This document shows, in pieces, positions 1 to 7,055 of a stretch of 64,000 nucleotides of DNA. Origin of the DNA: an uncultured Erysipelotrichaceae bacterium (lineage in GTDB: Bacteria > Bacillota_I > Bacilli_A > Erysipelotrichales > Erysipelotrichaceae); assembly GCA_944325255.1 (NCBI GenBank), contig CALUZH010000010.1:1-64000 (forward strand), read 5' to 3'. The notes beneath the pieces were generated by a model. The model saw nothing but the letters and a program-made list of their open reading frames with translations, was not told where the DNA came from and ran no database searches. How positions within the stretch are numbered: position 1 is the stretch's first letter; every line of letters starts with the position of its first letter. A program made the position numbers and the translations under genes.

Positions 1-23
1 TTCTTATCCGATTTTCAAAGATC

Positions 24-61
24 AAATACTTATCTTTCTTCCCTATTAACGGTAAGTATTT
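24..61 (-). repeat. Inverted repeat in a leftward leader
   Basis: AAATACTTA (24-32) and TAAGTATTT (53-61) form a perfect 9-bp inverted repeat with a 20-nt loop. It lies just downstream of the leftward promoter at 86-115, so it would fold in the 5' leader of a gene beyond the left edge. No T-run follows it, so a simple terminator is unlikely. Its function is unknown. Confidence 0.4.
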
Positions 62-85
62 AACTTCCTTAACAGGTGCTAATAA

Positions 86-115
86 ATAATACTTCAAAGC
101 CTGAAGGAAAGTCAA
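86..115 (-). promoter_or_regulatory. Leftward sigma-A promoter
   Basis: On the minus strand TTGACT (-35, 110-115) and TATTAT (-10, 86-91) are separated by 18 nt. It fires out of the window, away from the DUF1836 gene, so its target lies left of position 1. Confidence 0.55.
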
Positions 116-136
116 CAAGAAAATGAAGGAAAATGA

Positions 137-676
137 TTATTTTTTTAGATTTTCGCTGTTTTGACTGTTAAATAGCGGATTATTAAGCTCAATTTGCGCA
201 TAAATCTTTAATGCCACCGCTTGTACAACATTAAATAATAAGCGACGATAAGGATCTTTTTCCGCCTTACTGTAGCTGCCGTCATTGATGATGGCATGCA
301 GTACTTCCTCAAAATAGGCTGCAAAGGTATCATAGGCAGTTTTTAAGTCACTGCGCTTCATCGCTGTCTGAATAGCGATCATCTGTGATATTTCACTTAG
401 CGAATAAACTCTTTTCAATATTGTGACAACAATTAAAAAAGCCAAATGATAACGTTTGTAATGTTTACGAATCGGGGCTTTGACAATACTGTTTTTAACA
501 TAGTTATTGATCATGCTGGCGGTAATTTCTTTATCGCTTTCGGCTACATTCAATACCGCCAGATGATCATTTAAATAATAGATCACCTGATCCATATAGA
601 TATCAAATTCCGGTAATTCATCCCAACGCGGACAATGAAAGGCCACCAATTCCTTTTTTATTTCCCTTATTTCCAT
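137..676 (-). CDS. DUF1836 family putative transcriptional regulator
   Basis: This 179-residue soluble protein has the DUF1836 signature near the N-terminus (CPRWDELPEFDIYMDQVI, about residues 15-32), followed by helical segments that resemble MerR-like DNA-binding and effector regions. The family is restricted to Bacillota and has no established function; its fold has been linked to helix-turn-helix proteins. The gene starts at an ATG preceded by AGGATG. It is divergent from the DegV-family gene, and a 12-bp inverted repeat lies in the 109-bp intergenic region. That arrangement suggests it regulates its neighbour or itself (inference). No signal peptide or membrane segment is visible. Confidence 0.8.
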   Translation of the reverse strand: MEIREIKKELVAFHCPRWDELPEFDIYMDQVIYYLNDHLAVLNVAESDKEITASMINNYVKNSIVKAPIRKHYKRYHLAFLIVVTILKRVYSLSEISQMIAIQTAMKRSDLKTAYDTFAAYFEEVLHAIINDGSYSKAEKDPYRRLLFNVVQAVALKIYAQIELNNPLFNSQNSENLKK

Positions 677-712
677 AAGTACATCCTAACATAATTAACT
701 TAACCATTCAAT

Positions 713-751
713 CTAGTATTAAAAACTAGAAGTATTGACTTTTAATACTAG
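713..751. promoter_or_regulatory. 12-bp inverted repeat, candidate operator
   Basis: CTAGTATTAAAA (713-724) and TTTTAATACTAG (740-751) are perfect inverted repeats separated by 15 nt. The right arm lies between the -35 and -10 of the promoter for the DegV-family gene, and the left arm lies toward the DUF1836 gene. The site could therefore control both divergent genes. The spacing suits a dimeric or tetrameric repressor. Confidence 0.6.
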
Positions 752-763
752 GAAGCTTATGAT
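735..763 (+). promoter_or_regulatory. Promoter of the DegV-family gene
   Basis: TTGACT (735-740), a 17-nt spacer and TATGAT (758-763) form a good sigma-A promoter. The right arm of the operator-like inverted repeat occupies most of its spacer. Confidence 0.7.
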
Positions 764-785
764 AAGAAAAAATGAGGTACTTAAG

Positions 786-1631
786 ATGACTAAAATTATC
801 TCTGATTCCTGTACGTTATATACGCCGGAAGAGGCCTTAAAGAAAGGCTTAAACACCACACCCTTATGTATCATTATTAATAATGATAACTATCGGGAAT
901 ATGTCGATATGACTTCTGAAAAACTTTTGTTGTATATTAAAGAAGGAGCTATTCCTTCCTCATCCCAACCGCCAATCGGCGAAAAAGTTGATCTTTATAA
1001 TGACTTAAGTAAAGAAGACGACATTATTGATATTACTATTGCCGATGGTTTAAGCGGCACTTATCATACCGCTATGGCGGCTAGAGAAAGTTGTGACCGT
1101 CCGGAAAAAGTCAGTGTCTTTAATTCCAAGACGCTTTGCGGACCCCAACGTTATTTAGTCGATGAAGCTTTAAAGATGGCCAAGGACGGTCAAAGCCGTC
1201 AAGATATTTTGACCATGCTCGAAAAATCGGCAGCGACCGATGCTTCCTTCCTTATTCCGATTGATTTTGCTTTTTTAAAGCGGGGCGGCAGAATCTCGAA
1301 AGCAGCTGCCGGCTTAGGCGGCTTGCTTAAACTTGTCATTTGTGTCAAAAAAAGTGATGATGGCAAAGTTTTGGAAAAACATTCCATCAATCGGACATTA
1401 AAGGGAGCCATTAATTCCATTATTCAGGAACTTAAGAAAAAAGGTGTCGATGCATCTTACCGCTTTGCCATATCGCATGCCGACAATATCAGCATGGCCA
1501 AGACCATGGAAGATGCTGTAAACAAAGAATTCCCAGGTGCTAAAATTGATATTTTCCCGCTTTCACCGGTATTTATTACCCAAGGCGGACCGGGATGTTG
1601 CGCACTTCAAGCTATCAAAATCATTCACTAA
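786..1631 (+). CDS. DegV family (FakB-like) fatty-acid-binding protein
   Basis: This 281-residue DegV-fold protein starts with the typical beta strand (MTKIISDSCTLY). It has the GLSGTYHTA loop that contacts the lipid carboxylate region and ends with a GGPGCC segment equivalent to the conserved C-terminal H/Q-xGPG loop. FakB proteins of this family present fatty acids to the kinase FakA for incorporation into phospholipid. The start at 786 is chosen because GAGGT lies 7 nt upstream and the family begins there; a start at 735 would lie on the -35 box. No fakA gene is in the window. Transcription ends at the hairpin at 1639-1662. Confidence 0.85.
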   Translation: MTKIISDSCTLYTPEEALKKGLNTTPLCIIINNDNYREYVDMTSEKLLLYIKEGAIPSSSQPPIGEKVDLYNDLSKEDDIIDITIADGLSGTYHTAMAARESCDRPEKVSVFNSKTLCGPQRYLVDEALKMAKDGQSRQDILTMLEKSAATDASFLIPIDFAFLKRGGRISKAAAGLGGLLKLVICVKKSDDGKVLEKHSINRTLKGAINSIIQELKKKGVDASYRFAISHADNISMAKTMEDAVNKEFPGAKIDIFPLSPVFITQGGPGCCALQAIKIIH

Positions 1632-1638
1632 TAAAAGT

Positions 1639-1662
1639 AAAAAAGGCCATGCGGCCTTTTTT
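1639..1662. terminator. Bidirectional terminator
   Basis: AAAAAAGGCC and GGCCTTTTTT flank a four-base loop. The hairpin separates the rightward DegV gene from the convergent Ntdp gene and overlaps the stop codon of the latter by two bases. Confidence 0.85.
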
Positions 1663-2197
1663 AATCAATTTCTACCATCTTAAAATATCTTAATAAATAA
1701 TCATTGATGCAATGGTCATTGAAGGGATCCTTTTTAGCTTTGATCATCTCAATGAGCTCATGCATTTCCTTTTCCACAATATTCATAATATCTTGAGGAT
1801 AATGCATCATTTTGGCATGCTCGGCATATTCATTTTCATCAAGGATGACATAAGTACCGTCAGGATAAACTTTCACATCCAAGTCATAGTCGATATTCTT
1901 AATTGCTTCATGATCATATAAGGAAGGCGAAGCCAAATTACAATAAAAATAAATACCGTTTTTACGAATCATCGAAATAACATTAAACCAACGATGCTCA
2001 AAGAAAAAACAAATAGCCGGTTCCTTTGTAAGCCAACGGCGGCCGTCACTTTCCACCACCCAAGTATGGTCATTAACCGCAACCGTTGTATCTTCAAGAA
2101 CATCAATAATTAAAGCCTTGGCCCAAGTCCTATGCAAGGACCCGTCATGTTTATAAGATTGAATGTAGACACTCTCGCCAATTTTTAAATCCATCAT
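1661..2197 (-). CDS. DUF402 nucleoside tri/diphosphate phosphatase (Ntdp family)
   Basis: This 178-residue protein matches the UPF0374/Ntdp family (DUF402). Members hydrolyse nucleoside tri- and diphosphates with a divalent metal. Visible landmarks are the N-terminal strand-rich part with WAKALIIDVLEDT, the EPAICFFFEHRWFNVI core and the acidic NIDYDLDVKVYPDG segment that carries metal-binding aspartates. No Shine-Dalgarno sequence precedes the tandem ATG-ATG start. TATAAG lies 7 nt before the first ATG, so this may be another leaderless gene, although its -35 is weak. It is monocistronic, between two terminators. Confidence 0.82.
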   Translation of the reverse strand: MMDLKIGESVYIQSYKHDGSLHRTWAKALIIDVLEDTTVAVNDHTWVVESDGRRWLTKEPAICFFFEHRWFNVISMIRKNGIYFYCNLASPSLYDHEAIKNIDYDLDVKVYPDGTYVILDENEYAEHAKMMHYPQDIMNIVEKEMHELIEMIKAKKDPFNDHCINDYLLRYFKMVEID

Positions 2198-2240
2198 AGC
2201 AACACTTATAATAACACAATTAAGGCCAAAGCCTCTAAAA

Positions 2241-2263
2241 AAAGGAACCAGTGTTCCTTTAGA
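2241..2263 (-). terminator. Terminator of thiT
   Basis: On the minus strand AAAGGAAC, a four-base loop and GTTCC are followed by a run of seven T. The hairpin overlaps the thiT stop codon. Confidence 0.8.
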
Positions 2264-2825
2264 TAGGCTTCTTCATTTCTTTAGCGAAAAGCCGATACAA
2301 AAGCGGCGTCACCACCATAAGCATCACCATGGTCGCTATAGAATACGGAAGATTATATTGGGCAGAAGCAATCCAGGCCGCCAAAGAACCGGCAGCATAA
2401 TCACCCGGCCAGGCAAAGGCCCCCGAAATAACTAATGACAACATTCTGATAAGCATAGTAATGACAATGCCGGCTTCCATTGTCCAAAGATTGCTCTTTT
2501 TAATAAAGATGAAAGATGCTCCGCCGATAATGATTGATGGCACAACATAATCAAGAAGGAAACCCAATAAGGCATAACCGCTGGCTAAAGTCGGCGGAAT
2601 GATAATAAATGATACCAGCATCCATATGGCTCCCGTAGCCATGCCCCACAAAGGGCCAAGATGAAAGGCCGCCAAAACAACGGGAATCAAAGCGATATTG
2701 ACGGAACCGCCCTGCGGCATATCTAAAAAGGCGATGGATTCTTTAAAGATATCCAAGGCGACGGCCAGGGCCACATACATGGCCATTAAGACCATAAGTT
2801 TAATGGTTTTACGTGAATTACTCAT
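2259..2825 (-). CDS. thiT: ThiT thiamine transporter (ECF S-component)
   Basis: This 188-residue membrane protein has six hydrophobic segments and the ThiT region MPQGGSVNIALIPV (about residues 38-51), which is diagnostic of the thiamine-specific S-component. ThiT binds thiamine outside the membrane and needs a shared energising module (EcfA, EcfA', EcfT), which is not in this window. The start at 2825 follows GGAGGTG by six bases; the upstream in-frame region is riboswitch RNA. The TPP riboswitch immediately upstream independently supports thiamine as the substrate. Confidence 0.93.
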   Translation of the reverse strand: MSNSRKTIKLMVLMAMYVALAVALDIFKESIAFLDMPQGGSVNIALIPVVLAAFHLGPLWGMATGAIWMLVSFIIIPPTLASGYALLGFLLDYVVPSIIIGGASFIFIKKSNLWTMEAGIVITMLIRMLSLVISGAFAWPGDYAAGSLAAWIASAQYNLPYSIATMVMLMVVTPLLYRLFAKEMKKPI

Positions 2826-2861
2826 AAAAAAACACCTCCAGAGAAGGCGTAAGGAAACCAT

Positions 2862-2930
2862 AACTCCCTACGCTAGCACAACCTAGATCAGGTCAAAGGG
2901 TATATTCTCAGCCTTACGGCACCCCTGTTA
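2862..2930 (-). ncRNA. TPP riboswitch (Thi box)
   Basis: On the minus strand the canonical elements appear in order: ACAGGGGTGCC, GGCTGAGA, ACCCTTTGACCTGATCT and GCGTAGGGA. The core is therefore complete. Downstream, CCTTACGC can pair with the conserved GCGTAGGG, and CTCTGGAG includes the thiT ribosome-binding site. No T-run follows, which suggests translational control of thiT. Confidence 0.95.
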
Positions 2931-2937
2931 TGTCTCA

Positions 2938-2966
2938 ATTATAGCGACATTTTTCTTTCCTAACAA
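2938..2966 (-). promoter_or_regulatory. Promoter of the thiT riboswitch transcript
   Basis: TTGTTA (minus strand, 2961-2966), a 17-nt spacer and TATAAT (2938-2943) lie just before the riboswitch. The -35 abuts the -10 of the divergent msrC promoter, so the two promoters share DNA. Confidence 0.75.
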
Positions 2967-2979
2967 GTATAATAAAAAT
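2944..2979 (+). promoter_or_regulatory. Promoter of msrC, leaderless arrangement
   Basis: TATAAT (2968-2973) lies 6 nt before the ATG at 2980, so the predicted transcription start is the A of the start codon. GCGACA (2944-2949) is a possible -35 with an 18-nt spacer. No Shine-Dalgarno sequence is present. Confidence 0.6.
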
Positions 2980-3432
2980 ATGAAAACCGAAATTAAAAGT
3001 TTAGCTGCCCTACTGGATGGGCATCCCATTTCCGCCATGGCCAATGCCGTAGCCTATCTTTATCAAATCAGCTCGAATATCAATTGGCTGGGCATCTATC
3101 TTTATGCCGACAATCTTCTGCATCTTGGCCCTTTTCAAGGCAAGGCGGCCTGTACGCCCTTGAAACTTGACCATGGCGTTTGTGCCTATGCCTATAATCA
3201 TCAAAAGACCGTCAATGTCGAAGATGTGGAAAAGTTTCCCGACCATATCGCTTGCGACCAAGCTTCGCGCTCTGAACTGGTCATTCCCTTAAAAACCAAA
3301 GAACATATTTTAGGTGTACTAGATATCGATGCGCCGACTATCAAACGTTTTACAAAAGAAGATGAATTATTTTTTGAAGAGGCGGCAAGACTTATAGCCG
3401 ATTATCTTGATAAGCAAGACTTCCGTTTATAA
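2980..3432 (+). CDS. msrC: Free methionine-(R)-sulfoxide reductase (GAF domain)
   Basis: This 150-residue single GAF domain carries the fRMsr signature. Cysteines at residues 58, 68 and 92 (GKAACTP, HGVCAY, HIACDQASRSE) have the same spacing, 10 and 24 residues, as the catalytic cysteines of E. coli fRMsr. The enzyme reduces free methionine-R-sulfoxide with thioredoxin. Together with rubrerythrin and the CoA-disulfide reductase it belongs to the oxidative-damage repertoire. Its 3' end overlaps the end of the convergent acetyltransferase gene by 6 bp, with no terminator between them. The start is the only ATG near the -10 element. Confidence 0.92.
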   Translation: MKTEIKSLAALLDGHPISAMANAVAYLYQISSNINWLGIYLYADNLLHLGPFQGKAACTPLKLDHGVCAYAYNHQKTVNVEDVEKFPDHIACDQASRSELVIPLKTKEHILGVLDIDAPTIKRFTKEDELFFEEAARLIADYLDKQDFRL

Positions 3433-4212
3433 TTGATAATGACGTAAACGTTCTTCAAAATAACGTAAACCTTCATCGACCGCTAAATCAATTCTTAAAA
3501 GCCGCATATCTCCTTTTTTCAAGGAGATTTTTTTAACTAAATCCTTCATTTCCAATCTTTTGCCGATGGCATTAAAACCATCATCGCTATTTAAATCAAG
3601 ATCATAATATTTTTGCCAAGAACCATCGAGCTTTGAACCTTGCAAGATAATAGGTCTGATTAAAGAGCGATACTCACTCAAATGCAGAGCGGTCATATTA
3701 TCATAACTGACACCGGCCAAAAGACAATAGGCCCTTAGTTCATATAGACGGCCCAGCGGCGAAGTATCAGAAAGCCCGAAATTAAGTTCATGATGACCAC
3801 AGAGCATCCGGGCATACTTGCCATAAGCGACAAAGGCTAAATTAGGATGATAAGATATTACGGCCTTGCTTCGCCTTCTTAGGTTATCGACAACCTTAGA
3901 CATCATTTCCGTTTCACTGTTAAGACTGTCAAAGGAAGGCAAATTTTCCCGATATTTGGCATAAAGTTCCCGTTCCATCGGCGGATAGCGAAAATAGGAA
4001 GGCTCATTGTGACTGCCGCATTGCATCGGCATAATTAGCGTACCGTTATAGCCCAAAAGTTCAATCAGGGCATCATTAAAAGTCTCGGCCCCGCCGATTA
4101 CATAGCCAAACTTAGAAAGCGCCGTATGAACAGCCAGAATCATTCCCGGCTTAACACCGACGCTTTGAAAAAGTTCGATTAAATCTTTTTTGCTTAAAGC
4201 TTCCTCAATCAT
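3427..4212 (-). CDS. AAC(3)-family N-acetyltransferase
   Basis: This 261-residue protein is of the aminoglycoside 3-N-acetyltransferase (antibiotic_NAT) family. The start region SKKDLIELFQSVGVKPGM is followed by the acetyl-CoA fold core (VHTALSKFGYVIGG) and a later HPNLAFVAYG segment. The start at 4212 overlaps the end of psuG by 8 bp and gives the usual family N-terminus; upstream ATG codons at 4257 and 4299 lie inside psuG. It is the last gene of the psuK-psuG operon, so a resistance role is doubtful. A function connected with nucleoside or small amine substrates is possible but unproven. Confidence 0.8.
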   Translation of the reverse strand: MIEEALSKKDLIELFQSVGVKPGMILAVHTALSKFGYVIGGAETFNDALIELLGYNGTLIMPMQCGSHNEPSYFRYPPMERELYAKYRENLPSFDSLNSETEMMSKVVDNLRRRSKAVISYHPNLAFVAYGKYARMLCGHHELNFGLSDTSPLGRLYELRAYCLLAGVSYDNMTALHLSEYRSLIRPIILQGSKLDGSWQKYYDLDLNSDDGFNAIGKRLEMKDLVKKISLKKGDMRLLRIDLAVDEGLRYFEERLRHYQL

Positions 4213-5116
4213 GGCTTTCACATAAGGCCTTGGCGATAGATGAACCAACCTTGGCATTATTGTAGACCAGCTTAATATTAGCTTCCAAAGATTCACCATG
4301 GGTAATATCCTTGACCTTAGCTAATAAAAACGGCGTAATATCCTTACCTTTAATGCCTTGTTTATCCGCCTCTTTCAAGGCTTCATCAATCGCGGCATTC
4401 ATAACTTGCGGATCTAAGGAATCTTCCTCCGGTATCGGATTGGTAATTAAGACTCCGCCTTTTAAATTCATAGCTCTTTTTACTTTGATAATCTGCGCCG
4501 CTTCCTCTGGCGAATTAAGTTCATAATCTACTTCATAACCGGATTTACGAGTATAAAAGGCCGGTAAATCTTTAGTCTTATAACCTAAAACCGGAACACC
4601 GAAAGTTTCCAAATATTCCAAAGTTAAAGGTAAATCCAAAATAGCCTTGGCCCCGGCACATACTACAGTAACATTGGTATGGGCTAGTTCCTGCAAATCG
4701 GCTGAAATATCAAAGGTTTGCGGAGCCCCGCGATGAACACCGCCAATGCCCCCTGTAACAAAGACTTCAATTCCGGCCATTGATGCCAAAATCATCGTGG
4801 TCGCTACCGTCGTTGCTCCCCATAGGCCCTTGGCAACGATTACCGGCAAGTCTCTTCTTGATACTTTGGCAATACCCGGACGTTTGCCAAATTCTTCTAT
4901 TTCTTCCATCGACATACCGATAACTCCGACCCCGTCAATGATGCCGATGGTTGCCGGAACAGCACCATTATCGCGAATAATCTTTTCGACATTTAATGCC
5001 GTTTCGACATTTTTGGGATAAGGCATACCATGAGAAATGATTGTTGATTCAAGGGCGACAACCGGACGTTTTTGATCAAGAGCCCTTTGGACTTCGGGAT
5101 TAACTCTAAAATACAT
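4205..5116 (-). CDS. psuG: Pseudouridine-5'-phosphate glycosidase
   Basis: This 303-residue PsuG protein has the N-terminal RPVVALESTIISHGMPYP motif with the conserved glutamate, the GGIGGVHRGA loop and the C-terminal NAALDEAL-like helix region. It cleaves the C-glycosidic bond of pseudouridine 5'-phosphate into uracil and ribose 5-phosphate in the cytoplasm. The start at 5116 follows AAAGGAGGAG. It overlaps the upstream kinase gene by 11 bp, which indicates translational coupling within the pseudouridine catabolic operon. Confidence 0.95.
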   Translation of the reverse strand: MYFRVNPEVQRALDQKRPVVALESTIISHGMPYPKNVETALNVEKIIRDNGAVPATIGIIDGVGVIGMSMEEIEEFGKRPGIAKVSRRDLPVIVAKGLWGATTVATTMILASMAGIEVFVTGGIGGVHRGAPQTFDISADLQELAHTNVTVVCAGAKAILDLPLTLEYLETFGVPVLGYKTKDLPAFYTRKSGYEVDYELNSPEEAAQIIKVKRAMNLKGGVLITNPIPEEDSLDPQVMNAAIDEALKEADKQGIKGKDITPFLLAKVKDITHGESLEANIKLVYNNAKVGSSIAKALCESHD

Positions 5117-6047
5117 ATAACTCTCCTCCTTTAAAATGACATTCATGCATAAAACGATTAACCTCTTCTTCATTAAGACCGGCGACCGTCTCACTGGATC
5201 TGACGGTCAATACGGCCGCCGACAAGGCAAAGCAAACCCGCCAGTTAAGCTTTTTACGCTTTTTATGCATATATACATAAGCCGCCAAAAAAGCATCTCC
5301 GGCACCGGTAGTATTGCTTACATCTTTATTATAAGCATCATGTTCAAAATAATAGATTTTATCACTGGCTAAATAAGCCCCGTTTTTAGTTGTAATAATG
5401 ACTTCTTTGGCACCCTTGGCTCTTAAAGCTCTAAGGGCCGCCACTCTTTTTTCGTCAGTATCCAGCTGGCGCTTTAAAAGCGTCTCGGCTTCAATAAGAT
5501 TTAATTTCAAAATATCGATATAAGCCAGGTTATCAGCCAACTTGGATACCTTATTGGCCGAAATGGCATCCGATACCTTAACCCCTTTAAAATGACGATA
5601 GATTTGTTTAAGAACTTGACTGTCTAGATTAGTATCTAAAATAAGATAATCATCATCATCGATAATATCATTTAAAAAAGCGATGTCTTCATATTTTAAA
5701 GCTTCCACAATCCGCATATCGCTGCTGGCAAGATACATATCTTTATTTTCATCAAGGATGGCTAAATAAAGCGATGTCGGATAATCAGGATTTTTTAAGG
5801 CATAGCTGAGATCAAGGCCCGCTTGAAGACAGGAATTAAAGACCAAATCACCAAAAAGATCATCGGAAAATGCCGATATAAAATAAATCGGTCGTTCATA
5901 GCCGGCTAAATTACAGGCAATATTATGAGCTACGCCACCAAAAGAGATATTGATATCCGCAGGATTGGAATCACGGATAAGCAAAGGATTGCGACACTTG
6001 GCCATAATATCGACATTGGCCCCGCCGATTACATAAATATTGTTCAT
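5106..6047 (-). CDS. psuK: PfkB-family kinase, probable pseudouridine kinase
   Basis: This 313-residue ribokinase-fold protein has the N-terminal GGANVDIM strand, GGVAHNIACNL substrate lid region and the C-terminal NTTGAGDAFLAAY motif with the catalytic aspartate and anion hole. Adjacency and overlap with psuG identify pseudouridine as the likely substrate, giving pseudouridine 5'-phosphate. The ATG at 6047 is 8 nt after GAGGGG; a TTG two codons upstream is less likely. The promoter is not evident in the short gap after dacF, so the operon may be read through from dacF. Confidence 0.88.
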   Translation of the reverse strand: MNNIYVIGGANVDIMAKCRNPLLIRDSNPADINISFGGVAHNIACNLAGYERPIYFISAFSDDLFGDLVFNSCLQAGLDLSYALKNPDYPTSLYLAILDENKDMYLASSDMRIVEALKYEDIAFLNDIIDDDDYLILDTNLDSQVLKQIYRHFKGVKVSDAISANKVSKLADNLAYIDILKLNLIEAETLLKRQLDTDEKRVAALRALRAKGAKEVIITTKNGAYLASDKIYYFEHDAYNKDVSNTTGAGDAFLAAYVYMHKKRKKLNWRVCFALSAAVLTVRSSETVAGLNEEEVNRFMHECHFKGGELYVF

Positions 6048-6065
6048 AAACAAAACCCCTCTTTT

Positions 6066-6995
6066 TTATTCTACCAAATCCGGATATAAATAAGTTAAGA
6101 TATCTTCAACATCCAAGGCATGATTATAACTGACACTGTCATCAACTTCGGCCAAAATAAGCGCATAATCATCTTTTCCATTATTGAAATTAACAACGAT
6201 ATTTAGTTTAGATTCTCCCGTATATCCGGTCTTGCCGCCCAGTACTTTTACCATATTTAAATCCGCCAAGCCCAAATCATAAATCGTCGAGGAAAAGTCC
6301 TGGCCGTTAGTGGCAGTATAAGTTAAGCAATTGACGACATTGAGGGCATCCTTATTTTGATATATATCCCTTAAAAGTAATTTTAGGTCATGGAGAGTAG
6401 TATAATTATCATCTTCATAAAGGCCGGTTGTATTGGCAAAGTGACTGTCATTCATGCCTAAATTAAGAGCTCTTTCATTCATCATACTTACTAAGTCCAA
6501 GCCCCTAGAGGCAAAATAATTTTCTAAAGCACTGCAGGCATCGGCACCCGATGGAAGAATCATGGCATGAAGAATATCATTTAAACTATATTCTTCGCCA
6601 ATCTCTAGACCAGCAATTGAAGCATTGCGGCTATAAGCCAAGGCATAATCATCTTCATCGATAATGACAGTAGCATTTAAATCAATACCGGCATTGATTA
6701 CCGTATCAAGAGTCATAAGCTTGGTTAATGATGCCGGATATATCATGGCATCAGGATCCAAAGCCAAATAATCGGTAGCAGTTGCATAATTAAACAAAAG
6801 ATAATGCTCCGCCATAACCTCAATATCAAGAGTAGTCGGCTCTAAGGGATCATAAGCACAAACCATTCCCAAATCATCATCCCTAAATAATTTAAATAAT
6901 TGGCTGGCTGCATAAACTATCAAACTTATCAATATCGCGACAATAAATATTAAAATTAATAAACGATGAATCTTAAGCTTGCGTCTTTTTGCCAT
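6066..6995 (-). CDS. D-alanyl-D-alanine carboxypeptidase (DacF/DacA-like)
   Basis: This 309-residue penicillin-binding protein has a short cytoplasmic basic N-terminus, one membrane segment (about residues 11-33) and an extracellular peptidase S11 domain. Catalytic motifs are SLTK (S89, K92) and KTG (255-257). The usual SxN motif reads SGA (149-151), so the asparagine is replaced by alanine. It trims the terminal D-Ala of peptidoglycan stem peptides. The C-terminal beta domain of larger homologues is absent. The start follows GGGAGGG. It is divergent from a lipoprotein gene and their -10 boxes overlap. Confidence 0.88.
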   Translation of the reverse strand: MAKRRKLKIHRLLILIFIVAILISLIVYAASQLFKLFRDDDLGMVCAYDPLEPTTLDIEVMAEHYLLFNYATATDYLALDPDAMIYPASLTKLMTLDTVINAGIDLNATVIIDEDDYALAYSRNASIAGLEIGEEYSLNDILHAMILPSGADACSALENYFASRGLDLVSMMNERALNLGMNDSHFANTTGLYEDDNYTTLHDLKLLLRDIYQNKDALNVVNCLTYTATNGQDFSSTIYDLGLADLNMVKVLGGKTGYTGESKLNIVVNFNNGKDDYALILAEVDDSVSYNHALDVEDILTYLYPDLVE

Positions 6996-7007
6996 TTTTG
7001 CCCTCCC

Positions 7008-7036
7008 TTGCGGATGAAATCTTCTTTCATTATAAT
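7008..7036. promoter_or_regulatory. Overlapping divergent -10 elements
   Basis: The segment ATTATAAT (7029-7036) contains TATAAT on both strands. The plus-strand copy (7031-7036) has TTGCGG at 7008-7013 with a 17-nt spacer and serves the lipoprotein gene. The minus-strand copy (7029-7034) can serve dacF. Only one polymerase could occupy the site at a time. Confidence 0.5.
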
Positions 7037-7055
7037 ATTAAAGGTGATTAAGCTC

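Noticed and set aside
713-751. Terminator hairpin upstream of the DegV gene
   Set aside because: It overlaps the promoter, has no T-run and lies between divergent genes, so an operator is more likely.
3427-4212. Acquired aminoglycoside-resistance gene
   Set aside because: The gene is embedded in the psu operon with normal composition and no mobile element nearby, so resistance is not the best reading.
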